Origin: Verrucomicrobiota bacterium
GTDB lineage: Bacteria > Verrucomicrobiota > Lentisphaeria > JABSQK01 > JAJFLO01
Direction of reading: 5' to 3'
Assembly (NCBI GenBank): GCA_021772615.1
Contig: JAJFLQ010000185.1
Coordinates: 1-62,123 of the forward strand
Length of the DNA stretch: 62,123 nt
The translations under genes were made by a program, and so were the position numbers. The notes under the pieces are model-generated. The model saw only the letters and a list, made by a program, of their open reading frames with translations. It did no database searches and was not told the origin of the DNA. Shown here in pieces: positions 27,001 through 34,613 of this stretch (within the stretch, counting starts at the first letter, position 1; each line of letters opens with the position of its first letter).

Positions 27001-27291
27001 TCGCTGCACAACGAGGGATTCGGTCTCCGGACTGACAACGATCTTCATCGCCACATCCCGGGAAGCATGATTGTCGTGCGCCTTGAGTACAGCGCCCATT
27101 CCGCCGACGGCGATCGCGTCGATGATGGTATATCGGCTGCCGTCCGGCCACGACTGCGCACCGTGCAGGCGCGCTTCCTCGAGCAGTTCGGGATAGGGCT
27201 TGTTACCGTGAGACGGAAGCAGATCGATGGAACTCGTGTAGAATTGAGAAAAACGTGGCAAGGTGCGGCCTCTGTCGTCGATTCGGCTCAC
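24034..27291 (-). CDS. Membrane Ser/Thr protein kinase with WD40 propellers
   Basis: Order of parts in this 1085-residue protein: Hanks-type kinase (about 53-350) with glycine loop AVGGMGAVLK, Lys83, catalytic HLDLKPHN (183-190; Arg of HRD replaced by Leu), DWG (203-205) and GTPGFMAPEQ; a membrane helix near 380-400; a short coiled coil; then about twelve WD40 repeats (VWDVATGKL, VWECDTGVPL, LWNTRTGTVL, VWDRATLEEL and others), enough for two propellers. The WD40 part would lie outside the cytoplasmic membrane and sense or bind a partner. Such kinases are abundant in PVC bacteria. Start is a GTG. It heads an operon with a GT4 and xerD. Confidence 0.93.
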   Translation of the reverse strand: MSRIDDRGRTLPRFSQFYTSSIDLLPSHGNKPYPELLEEARLHGAQSWPDGSRYTIIDAIAVGGMGAVLKAHDNHASRDVAMKIVVSPETESLVVQRFIRESRILASLEHPNIVPLHDIGSSPLGDPYFTMKLIQGESLADILYQLRMKMPEYLEYYTLPVLLDIIVKVCDGVGFAHSRNIVHLDLKPHNILVGAFGEVLLLDWGLATILGDRTAESDHYDDGEGGTPNVQPDQPKYDYGRFTADGTIKGTPGFMAPEQADGNVAEVDQQSDVFSLGAIVYMTLTLKTPIVGENFSEIVQHTIDGNFVPPGRRSRQEPVAAELEAIVMKAMSVDKSGRFDSVDALRDALNGYLMGNMTLTEGTGSLDRLLAACSRRKRELIIATAALVVLLAAIPLISRQFVEIRRERARHRAIVDNAVAAANRAHREKEIAVLNQDRADSAGERAAFNAYVSSLRLAVIGMQQHRFDVALPALERCPMSLRHWEWGRLRYLSRGAEFVYRPAPDLPALPSVSNNGQIVDRENGIVILRDINTGKRTAQLNHIDSSFSDITLTRDGSKVITIGEGLAIKVWDVATGKLHRLLGATTDRLATVSVSANGQYLATSLEGGDIAVWHLGTGRRIRSFSSRSDTAVVLALYRNGDRVVTGDRGGRVFVWECDTGVPLMTMTGPVSRVNAVAVSDDGRYVAAAGTDHDVRIWSGIDGELLNRIVVHTASVRSVEFTRDGSAVLTAGDDALIALSDVRSGEVEIQVAVNGAALRSASINRDRTKVASLSEDGTLRVWALDRFLNQQSVTNVGSAVRALALSHDRHMLAVGTDDRGIQIIDTDTGRQSTSFTDSESAVTALAFTDDGQNLVGVDGAASACVRRLKSERKRVVLRGHRDTIASVAVGPAGRMILTASRDRTVRSWSAVNGHELAVFSGHEHAVIAAFFVGSDAEAASVDHAGIYLWNTRTGTVLRTVPFSPGNGTAACMSDDGGTLVIGTTSGNVAVVDLMAEAVTMSHHGHRGAVTVVALSSDGRRIFSGGLDRAVRVWDRATLEELITLDGHGAGVTAIVAATARRMVYSGDAAGNIIFWDSVDWSGQPEN

Positions 27292-27374
27292 CCCAGGTCA
27301 ACGGCGCCGTGGCACCGCATGATGGTAACCGGAAGCCTTTACCGTATCATTCAGCCGGTTTTTATCAACGGAAC

Positions 27375-27403
27375 TTGACAATTCACACGTGACCATGAAC
27401 TAT
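27375..27403 (+). promoter_or_regulatory. Candidate sigma-70 promoter for the arsC-like gene
   Basis: TTGACA (27375-27380) is followed after 17 bases by AACTAT (27398-27403), a weak -10 match, about 90 bases before the start codon. The -35 is perfect and the spacing canonical; the -10 is poor, so confidence is limited. Confidence 0.3.
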
Positions 27404-27493
27404 GTGCACCTTGGGTCGTCGACGGGCGTTTGGATACCGGGGCGGCAAACCGAAGCATGTCTCACGTGATGTCCGAAAACAGGAGAGCACACA

Positions 27494-27955
27494 GTGACCC
27501 GTTTAAAGGTATTGTTTCTCTGCACCGGTAATTCGTGTCGCAGCCAAATGGCCGAGGGCTGGACAAGACACCTGAAAGCCGATGAGATCGAGGCGTATTC
27601 GGCAGGGACCGCCCCGCACGGTGTTAATCACTATGCGATCCAGGTGATGAAAGAATGCGACATTGACATATCCACACAGACATCGCAGCATCTTGATGCC
27701 TTCGCCGATATCGATCTGGATGTGATCGTGACCGTGTGCTCCAGCGCCGACAAGAGCTGCCCGCAACGTCCGGGAAATGCCCGGAAGATCCACCGCGGTT
27801 TCGACGATCCACCGAAGCTCGCCGGCGCGCTCACGGACGAAGACGCGATACTCGCCTGTTATCGGCGCGTTCGCGATGAAATACGTGATTTCGTGGCCGC
27901 TATGCCGGCCTCACTTCACGAGCCAACCGCTTCACCGCATGCATCGGGAAAGTGA
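27494..27955 (+). CDS. ArsC-like arsenate reductase (LMW phosphatase fold)
   Basis: A 153-residue protein with the phosphatase-fold loop CTGNSCRSQ (Cys10, Cys15, Arg16), then AYSAGTAPHGVN and VTVCSSADKSCP (Cys82, Cys89). The extra cysteine pair marks the thioredoxin-coupled ArsC subgroup, which reduces arsenate, rather than a plain tyrosine phosphatase. The GTG start has AGGAGAG close upstream. No arsR, arsB or acr3 is adjacent. Next comes an HprK-like kinase, so a protein phosphatase role cannot be excluded. A thioredoxin reductase gene lies at 61060. Confidence 0.86.
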   Translation: MTRLKVLFLCTGNSCRSQMAEGWTRHLKADEIEAYSAGTAPHGVNHYAIQVMKECDIDISTQTSQHLDAFADIDLDVIVTVCSSADKSCPQRPGNARKIHRGFDDPPKLAGALTDEDAILACYRRVRDEIRDFVAAMPASLHEPTASPHASGK

Positions 27956-27992
27956 ATAATCTGGCGTTTGGCATGAGACCGGGGCGACGGCA

Positions 27993-29072
27993 ATGACACC
28001 ATACGACACCGAGGATCAGATCAGTTTTTTCAACGTTGCGCTCGACGGCTTTTACCGGGCGCAGCGTGATGCAGCGCGCCGCGAGGACCGATTCTACAAC
28101 ATCGGCGGGTTTACTGTGAAGCTGGCGTTTGCCGGCAATGGACTGCCACCTTTTGTCACTCCGGCACTCGCGCATCTTCCTGCGCCGCCGTCCGATGCCC
28201 CGGCATTGACGGTGTGCCTGTGGGACAGTGCCTCGACCCACACGCCATTACCGCTGATACCGGCAAGCATCGTCGAGCTGATCCACTGCGACTGGACGAA
28301 ACACCTCGGGCCGCGCAAGGAGCTGACACGGTATCACGGCGAACGCATCTACACCGCCTACCATATCGGCCCCAACATCCTGAGCATATTGGATACGCAG
28401 CGCAACATCGCCGCGTACTGGATCGACGATGCACAGCGAATACCGTACTTTGAACACGGTTCACCGCTGCAAACGATACTCAATTGGTGGACAGCGTTAA
28501 ACGGCCACCAATACGTGCATGCCGGTGCGGTAGGCACGGAATCCGGATGTGTGCTGCTCGCAGGCAAAGGAGGATCGGGAAAATCCACATCCACCCTCGC
28601 GTCAATAAGCGGCGACCTTCAGTACCTGGCAGACGACTATTGTCTGGTGGCGACATGCCCGGAGCCCTTCGTATACAGCCTCTACAATACCGCCAAGCTC
28701 AACGGAGAAGCAGATCTGCAGCGATTCCCACACTTACGGGAGCTGGTGCAGAATCCCGTGCGCGGCGATGACGAGAAAGCCGTGCTCTTCCTGGCCCAAC
28801 ATTTTCCGGATCAGATCGCAGCCGGCTTGCCGCTTCGCGGCATCGTCGTACCGCACATCCGCCCCGGCAGTAAAACTGCGATCGCCGACGCATCGCCCAT
28901 TGAGGCGTTGCGCGCATTGGCCCCGAGTACATTATTTCAGCTGTCGGGCACCGGCACCACTGCATTGGGAACAATGTCCGCGCTGGCACGCAGCGTGCCG
29001 TGCTACAAAATGACCCTGGGTGCAGATATCGAAACCATTCCACGACTGATACGATCGCTGTTGGACAGATGA
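27993..29072 (+). CDS. HprK-related P-loop kinase
   Basis: A 359-residue protein. The N-terminal half (1-165) is not recognised. The C-terminal half resembles the HPr kinase/phosphorylase core: GHQYVHAGAVG, Walker A LLAGKGGSGKSTS (191-198), YLADDYCLV as Walker B, and RGIVVPHIRPG. Stand-alone HprK-like proteins of this type occur with polysaccharide and peptide-modification genes and are thought to phosphorylate a small molecule or peptide Ser. No HPr gene is in the window. The gene starts 37 bases after the ArsC-like stop and precedes a glycosyltransferase-like gene on the same strand, so the three look co-transcribed. Confidence 0.82.
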   Translation: MTPYDTEDQISFFNVALDGFYRAQRDAARREDRFYNIGGFTVKLAFAGNGLPPFVTPALAHLPAPPSDAPALTVCLWDSASTHTPLPLIPASIVELIHCDWTKHLGPRKELTRYHGERIYTAYHIGPNILSILDTQRNIAAYWIDDAQRIPYFEHGSPLQTILNWWTALNGHQYVHAGAVGTESGCVLLAGKGGSGKSTSTLASISGDLQYLADDYCLVATCPEPFVYSLYNTAKLNGEADLQRFPHLRELVQNPVRGDDEKAVLFLAQHFPDQIAAGLPLRGIVVPHIRPGSKTAIADASPIEALRALAPSTLFQLSGTGTTALGTMSALARSVPCYKMTLGADIETIPRLIRSLLDR

Positions 29073-29111
29073 TTTTGGCGGCGAGTATCGGCGGTGAAAT
29101 ACGGGAATACA

Positions 29112-30524
29112 ATGACACCTGAAGAGATAGAGACGCGCTTCAAACTCGCGAATGCATGGCAGATACGCGGTCATTTTGAGCGTGCGCGTGAGGGATATCT
29201 GGCTGTCCTGAAAGTCCACAAAAATCATGTTCCCACTATCGTCCAGATGGGGCATCTGGAGATGCGACAACGCCGCGAGCAAGAGGCCGTCGCGCGCTAC
29301 GACGACGCATTGGCCATCGATCCCGATGCCGTGGACCTTACAGCCTATTACCGTTACCTTGGTTTCGACGGTCAACCGGAGAAAACTTCAACTCCGCGGT
29401 CTCCTACGGCGCCGCCGGACGGGTTGGACAACCGCGTGGCCACGGACGCAAGAATCGATCTAAGGGCTCAAAAAGTATTCGCATTCCACCGCAGTGGATG
29501 GGCTTACGCGATCCAGGCGTTAATGCCGCTCCACAATCCCGACGGCGTCCTTTTTGACGGATTTCTGGAACGACATTTTATCTGGCGCCACCATTTTAAC
29601 GGCAAACGACCGCGCCGCGTTCTCGACAAGATGCATGCGGACGGCGTCTTCGAGCTCTTGGCATCCTCGGAGGAAAAAGGGACGATACCATATCGGCGTC
29701 CGTGGGTAGGCTTCATTCACAATCCGCAAAACATGCCGCGTTGGTTCCACTATGAATCGGCGCCACAACGGTTGCTGCGAAAGAAAATCTGGCAACAAAG
29801 CCTGCCGCACTGCATTGGCCTTTTTACGCTTTCCGAGTACCACGCACAGTGGCTCCGCACCGAAACCGGTGTACCGGTATCTGCACTGGTCCATCCGACG
29901 GCGATCCCGGATATCCAGTTTGACACCGAGCGGTTTCTTGCGAACCCGCGAAAAAAGATCGTGCAGATCGGTTGGTGGCTGCGAAAACTCAATGCGATCT
30001 GCCAGCTGCCGATTGCGGCAGAGAATCCACTTGGCTACGAGAAAATACGACTCGTGCCAAATTTCTCAACGCGATCCGGCGAGGTCGTCGAAGCGATGTC
30101 CGCCATCGAGATTCGCGAAGAGAAGCTGCATGTCGAACCTGTCTACAATGACAATACACGTACGATCAGCCAACTTGATGATACGGAATACGACAATCTA
30201 CTCGCCGAAAACATCGCGTTCGTTGACCTCTATGATTCCAACGCGAACAACGCAATCATAGAATGTATCGCACGGGCCACGCCGCTACTGATAAATCGCC
30301 TGCCGGCGATACTGGAGTATCTTGGTGCGGATTATCCGATGTACTTTGACGACTATGACGATGCGGCCGCGAAAGCAATGGATACCAGTCGCATTCGCGA
30401 CACCCATATGTATTTGGCAGACTGCGACACACGCAAAAAGCTTTCGGGCACGACCTTTTGCGACAGTTTGCGGAATAGCGATGTGTATCAGACTATTCCG
30501 GCAAGCCGGAAGTCACGTACATGA
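29112..30524 (+). CDS. TPR domain plus glycosyltransferase-like protein
   Basis: About the first 75 residues form two TPR-like helical pairs (WQIRGHFERAREGYLAVLKVHKNH, EQEAVARYDDALAIDP). After a proline-rich linker comes a GT-B-like domain with WVGFIHNPQNMPRWFHY, LFTLSEYHAQWL, a VQIGWWLRKLNAI nucleotide-binding start, and a C-terminal ENIAFVDLYDSNANNAIIECIARATPLL segment, which resembles the donor-binding helix of GT4-type enzymes. The ATG at 29112 has GGGA six bases upstream; a GTG six codons earlier is possible. It ends the plus-strand unit after the HprK-like gene. I can support the fold but not a substrate. Confidence 0.7.
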   Translation: MTPEEIETRFKLANAWQIRGHFERAREGYLAVLKVHKNHVPTIVQMGHLEMRQRREQEAVARYDDALAIDPDAVDLTAYYRYLGFDGQPEKTSTPRSPTAPPDGLDNRVATDARIDLRAQKVFAFHRSGWAYAIQALMPLHNPDGVLFDGFLERHFIWRHHFNGKRPRRVLDKMHADGVFELLASSEEKGTIPYRRPWVGFIHNPQNMPRWFHYESAPQRLLRKKIWQQSLPHCIGLFTLSEYHAQWLRTETGVPVSALVHPTAIPDIQFDTERFLANPRKKIVQIGWWLRKLNAICQLPIAAENPLGYEKIRLVPNFSTRSGEVVEAMSAIEIREEKLHVEPVYNDNTRTISQLDDTEYDNLLAENIAFVDLYDSNANNAIIECIARATPLLINRLPAILEYLGADYPMYFDDYDDAAAKAMDTSRIRDTHMYLADCDTRKKLSGTTFCDSLRNSDVYQTIPASRKSRT

Positions 30525-30554
30525 CGAATTCGGGGTTGCCGATCTTGCGCGTTT

Positions 30555-31880
30555 TTACCCGGTGCCGATGGCCGACACAGCCCAGTCAGCAGTGCCGCCG
30601 ACCGCGTCTTCGGCCGCGTTGTCCCCGGTGAAAAACGCGTCCAGCGCAGCCACGACATCGCCCGCAGTCGCATAGCGGTGTTCCGGATCCTTTCGCAACA
30701 TCCTTGCAAGAATACGCTCGAGCGCGACCGGAAAATCAGGATCGATTGCTCGTGGCGCCGGCGGCAGCGTCGTCGACATAACGTGTGCGAGCTGAAAAAT
30801 ACTCTCCGCCGCGTAAGGACGACGACCAAGAAGCAACTCATACGCGACAACGCCGAGCGAGAATATATCGGAGCGCTGATCGACGCGAGTCGATGAAAAT
30901 CCCTCAGGCGAGAGGTAGTACGGCGTACCAACAATGTCACCGGTAAGCGTGAGTTCCGACTCGGGCAACTTGGCGATCCCGAAATCGGTAACCTTTGCGC
31001 AAAAATCGGAGTCGATCATGATATTGCCCGGCTTTATGTCTCGATGACAGATGTCATGGCTGTGGATGGCCTCCAGCGCCCCGGCCACCTGACGGATGAT
31101 CTGTAATTTTTGATCACGATCCAGTTCGGCAGTGCCGACAAAATCACCCAACGTTCGCCCGGCAATATACTCCATTACGATATACGGAATCTCCTCGCGA
31201 TCGGTTGTGTCGTAGTCGAGAATCTTGACGATGTTGGGGTGCTTGATGGTCGTTGCCACTTCGGCCTCACGAATAAATCGTTCGAGCGCGTGGTCACGGT
31301 CCCTGGCAGTAAGCTCGTAGAGCCGGAGAATCTTGACCGCTACTTTCTCGGATTCGTCGCCTTTGACAGGGCTCGCGAGAAAGACAATACCCTTATTGCC
31401 CTCGCCTATCTTATTGACGATTCGGTATCCGGCTATTGTTCGGTACCCGGTGCATGTCGTAGACCCCATCTTTTGCAGACTTCCGTCTTCACGCGCGGCT
31501 GTGGTTTCCGCCAGTGTTTTCCGCACCACAGCAAGAAATTCTGCGATATTGATGGGTTTCATGATGTAATCATTCGCCCCAAGTTTCATGCACTCGACGG
31601 CCGCTTCGACGCTGGTTCGGCCGGTGACGATGATAACCGGCATATCCGGTTGCTGTTCACGAACCCGCGCCAACAGATCGATACCCGTAGTCCCGGGCAT
31701 CTCGATGTCCGTAATAATAAGATCACAGCCTTTTTCCTTGAAGATTTCCCACGCCTCATCTCCCGACTCGGCGGAAAATGTCGTGTAGTCGTCCATTTCG
31801 AGAACGTCCTCCAACATGCGTCGAATGCTCTCTTCATCGTCAACGACGAGTATTCTAAACCACGAGTTATCTGATTCCAT
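30555..31880 (-). CDS. Receiver domain fused to Ser/Thr protein kinase
   Basis: A 441-residue soluble fusion. Residues 8-125 are a response-regulator receiver with Asp14/Asp15, phosphoacceptor Asp58 (IITDIEMPG), Thr86 and Lys108. Residues 150-425 are a Hanks kinase with KIGEGNKGIVFLA, Lys183, HRDIKPGN (279-286), DFG (299-301) and GTPYYLSPEG; all catalytic residues are present. There is no membrane segment, so a histidine kinase signal would be converted to Ser/Thr phosphorylation in the cytoplasm. The ATG at 31880 follows GGGGA by seven bases and lies 10 bases after the S1 gene stop. A TTG start seven codons upstream is less likely. No histidine kinase is nearby. Confidence 0.94.
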   Translation of the reverse strand: MESDNSWFRILVVDDEESIRRMLEDVLEMDDYTTFSAESGDEAWEIFKEKGCDLIITDIEMPGTTGIDLLARVREQQPDMPVIIVTGRTSVEAAVECMKLGANDYIMKPINIAEFLAVVRKTLAETTAAREDGSLQKMGSTTCTGYRTIAGYRIVNKIGEGNKGIVFLASPVKGDESEKVAVKILRLYELTARDRDHALERFIREAEVATTIKHPNIVKILDYDTTDREEIPYIVMEYIAGRTLGDFVGTAELDRDQKLQIIRQVAGALEAIHSHDICHRDIKPGNIMIDSDFCAKVTDFGIAKLPESELTLTGDIVGTPYYLSPEGFSSTRVDQRSDIFSLGVVAYELLLGRRPYAAESIFQLAHVMSTTLPPAPRAIDPDFPVALERILARMLRKDPEHRYATAGDVVAALDAFFTGDNAAEDAVGGTADWAVSAIGTG

Positions 31881-31890
31881 CGATGTTCCC

Positions 31891-33300
31891 CTACAGTTCA
31901 AGTCCGCCGAACGCGGACTCGAGACTGCCGAAATTCTTCGTTTCTGTCTCTTCCATGAACTGCTGGTAGTCTTCGTCCTCCGAACGGTTGTCGGGGAGTG
32001 TGAGCGACACCCGGTTTGCCTTTATAGATTTGATGATCACATTCACTTCGGAACCGGGCGGAAATTGCTTATACATTGCTTTCATTCGATTCACCTGGCC
32101 GTCGAACTGAATCTCGCTTATATGCAGGAGACCGCTGTGTGAAGGTGTAAGCCGAACGAATACACCGAAATTCTTGATATCGTCCACCGTGCCCATCATA
32201 GATTCGCCGACCGTAAGTTTCTCGCCTTCGACATCCATTGTACGGCCCTGTTGCGGATTCTCCAAGACCAGTCCGATCCGTCGCCTTTCGCGGTCAATCG
32301 ATTCAATATACACATTGAGCGCCTGCCCTTCTTCGAGGACTTGAGAAGAGTGATCCAAGCGTTTACCCGCGCCGAGCTTCGAGATGTGAATCAAGCCTTC
32401 AACGCCGGGTTCGAGTTCCACGAACGCCCCAAAATCCATTAATTTCGTCACCCGGCCGTGGTATTGCTTCGTCTCATGATAGTTGTCCCCCACCCGCCCC
32501 CAGGGATCGCCGCCGATTTTGCGCAGGCTGAAAGTGATCCGTTTCGCGTCCCATTGGAGTTTCTGAACCATCACACTGATGTGTTCGCCGACGCTGACGA
32601 TCTCGCCGGCATGCTTCACATGGCTCCAGGCCAATTCGCCCATCGGAATCAAGCCCTCAACACCGCCGATATCCACAAACACCCCGAAGTCCATGATTTT
32701 GCGCACCGTGCCTTCGACGATATCGCCTTCTTTGAGTGACTCCTTAAGGTGGTCGAGCTGCTTTTCCGTCTCGGCTGCGAGATGCTGTCGACGGGACACA
32801 ACAATATTAAAGTCGTCGTATTCAGTGATCAGAAACGTGAGACGCTGTCCGACATAGACGGTTTTGTCCGGTGACACGAATGTGTCGATCTGCGAGTACG
32901 GGCAGAATGCATCTCGACTGCCAAGCTTCACTCCGAATCCGCCCTTGCGCTCTGCGGCCACTTTCCCCTCAACCGGAATTCCAGCGGTCCACGCGTCGCG
33001 CAGCGTATCGTCCTGAACGTTGCGGGTATTGAGCGACACGGTGAGATTGATTTCGCCACCGTCTCCCATCCCGGCGTAGAAGGCCTCGATGGTTTCGCCC
33101 TCACCGATCGACACTGCGGCGGTTTCCAATTCCTGGCGGGCAATGATGCCTTCACTCTTGGCGTTGACATCAACGTACACAAACTTCGAGGTAACCCCCG
33201 TGATTACGCCGGAAATGCGCTCTCCGGGCTCGAACGACGTGCGGAATGCATTTAGAGAACGGTCGATCAACCGCCCGTATTCATTGCTCGACTTGTCCAT
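31891..33300 (-). CDS. Ribosomal protein S1-like, five S1 domains
   Basis: A 469-residue protein with S1 RNA-binding repeats at about 26-91, 107-172, 192-261, 278-347 and 364-436. The third, KIMDFGVFVDIGGVEGLIPMGELAW, and the fourth, KLMDFGAFVELEPGVEGLIHISKLG, are the most canonical. An acidic C-terminal tail follows. S1 helps load mRNA on the 30S subunit; E. coli S1 has six domains. It could be the main S1 or a paralog, which cannot be told from the window. It is followed by the receiver-kinase gene after 10 bases. The start ATG has only a weak ribosome binding site. Confidence 0.9.
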   Translation of the reverse strand: MDKSSNEYGRLIDRSLNAFRTSFEPGERISGVITGVTSKFVYVDVNAKSEGIIARQELETAAVSIGEGETIEAFYAGMGDGGEINLTVSLNTRNVQDDTLRDAWTAGIPVEGKVAAERKGGFGVKLGSRDAFCPYSQIDTFVSPDKTVYVGQRLTFLITEYDDFNIVVSRRQHLAAETEKQLDHLKESLKEGDIVEGTVRKIMDFGVFVDIGGVEGLIPMGELAWSHVKHAGEIVSVGEHISVMVQKLQWDAKRITFSLRKIGGDPWGRVGDNYHETKQYHGRVTKLMDFGAFVELEPGVEGLIHISKLGAGKRLDHSSQVLEEGQALNVYIESIDRERRRIGLVLENPQQGRTMDVEGEKLTVGESMMGTVDDIKNFGVFVRLTPSHSGLLHISEIQFDGQVNRMKAMYKQFPPGSEVNVIIKSIKANRVSLTLPDNRSEDEDYQQFMEETETKNFGSLESAFGGLEL

Positions 33301-33389
33301 CAGCGTTATCCATTGTTGCTAGAAATTAATGCCATGCAGCCCGGTACACTGCTGCGAAGCCACTTCGATACGAAAAATCACCGGCCCGG

Positions 33390-34040
33390 CTACGATATCA
33401 ATGCATCCAGAAAACGCCATTGATGCTGATAGGTTTCCCACAAAATTGCAAGGCCATTACCGGCATTATCGGATATGAAATTCAATCCAAAGAACATGAC
33501 CGTGAAGTTCATTGTCACGATCACGCACAGGGAGAACACCTGACCATAGTATTTTAGATCACTTTGCGGCCGGCTGAGCGCCAAAACAGTCAGGACGACA
33601 TGGTACGCATAGGACAGGCCAATGCCGGCGTATAGCGCGGTATTCAACCACATGTAGTCGGTCCAGAATCTCGCACTGCCCGCAACCAACATCCATATCA
33701 GGGTGTAGATCGGCACCAGGTACGGCGCCAGCACAATCCACATATTTGGACGCTCGACACGGACGCTGCCTTGCGCGTCACCGACATGAAAACCCGCGGT
33801 CTTGCGGCGAAACAGCTTGGCCGCTATCCAATGCGTCAGCTCATGTCCAAAAACGTACGCGGTTGTGAACTGCGAACCTACTGAGAATATGATGAGGCCG
33901 GCGCCGAAGCCCAGTCCGGCATAATAAAACGACTGCGAGTAACCTAATTGCAGCGAGACGCGAATCAAGCCATGTATCAAACCTGCCGTGACCCAGACCA
34001 TCAACGGTATCAGGCACAATCTCGCCAGCGCAATGAGCAT
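33390..34040 (-). CDS. Membrane protein with HELTH motif, M50-like
   Basis: A 216-residue polytopic protein with about five membrane helices. The sequence FGHELTHWIAAKLF carries an HExxH zinc motif inside a helix, as in site-2-type peptidases and related DUF3267-like proteins. A second metal ligand is not obvious; candidates are in APYLVPIYTLIW (no clear NPxxD), so peptidase activity is uncertain. It lies 15 bases after the EF-G-like gene and 89 bases before the S1 gene on the same strand, suggesting a shared transcript. Confidence 0.7.
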   Translation of the reverse strand: MLIALARLCLIPLMVWVTAGLIHGLIRVSLQLGYSQSFYYAGLGFGAGLIIFSVGSQFTTAYVFGHELTHWIAAKLFRRKTAGFHVGDAQGSVRVERPNMWIVLAPYLVPIYTLIWMLVAGSARFWTDYMWLNTALYAGIGLSYAYHVVLTVLALSRPQSDLKYYGQVFSLCVIVTMNFTVMFFGLNFISDNAGNGLAILWETYQHQWRFLDALIS

Positions 34041-34055
34041 ATACCAGCCAAGACC

Positions 34056-34583
34056 TTAATCGTCTGCGGCGTCTTTCGCAGCCGCTTCTTGTAACTGCTT
34101 CGAGATGGCTGCGATAAATCCCGGTTTCACCTGGGATATGTTGACGTGGTCTTTGCCGTTCATGATCACGAAATGACCAATTCGCTCCTTGCAGTTGCGT
34201 GTGACATTATAGTCGATTGCGGCATTCCATGATCGCCGCGTGCCCTTCTCAACGCCTTCGCTGGCATTCACCACAATCAAAGCCGTGTCGCAAACCGTTA
34301 ACGCCGCCTTCGCGTCACCGAAATAATCAGCGTAGTCCGGCGTGTCGATAAAACACAGGGCGTGATCCTTCCATTCGCAGCACAATGGCGTGGCATACAG
34401 GCTGTGTTGGCGTTCACGCTCGTCCGGTTGATCATTCGATACGCTGTTGCCGTCATAGACGGATCCGAGTCGACTCACCTTCGCACCCTTGAACAAGATC
34501 GGGTCAGATAGTGCCGTTTTTCCTGATCCTGCGTGCCCGGCAATGGTAAAATTCCTTACATTCGTGACGGCGACATTTTCCAT
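34056..34583 (-). CDS. Stand-alone truncated EF-G G-domain (EF-G-like)
   Basis: The 175 residues match the N-terminal G domain of EF-G: NVRNFTIAGHAGSGKTAL with P-loop GHAGSGKT (16-23), GNSVSNDQPDERERQHS, CEWKDHALCFIDTPDYADYFGDAKAAL and NASEGVEKGTRRSW. It stops where EF-G (about 690-700 residues) would continue with domains II-V. G3 is DTPD instead of DTPG (Gly83 to Asp), and G4 NKxD is degraded to MNGKD. GGGAGG lies seven bases before the ATG, so the gene appears expressed, not just decaying. It may bind nucleotide without normal hydrolysis. A normal fusA is presumably elsewhere. Confidence 0.85.
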   Translation of the reverse strand: MENVAVTNVRNFTIAGHAGSGKTALSDPILFKGAKVSRLGSVYDGNSVSNDQPDERERQHSLYATPLCCEWKDHALCFIDTPDYADYFGDAKAALTVCDTALIVVNASEGVEKGTRRSWNAAIDYNVTRNCKERIGHFVIMNGKDHVNISQVKPGFIAAISKQLQEAAAKDAADD

Positions 34584-34613
34584 AGACGGCCTCCCGTAAT
34601 GAACGTGAGCGGG

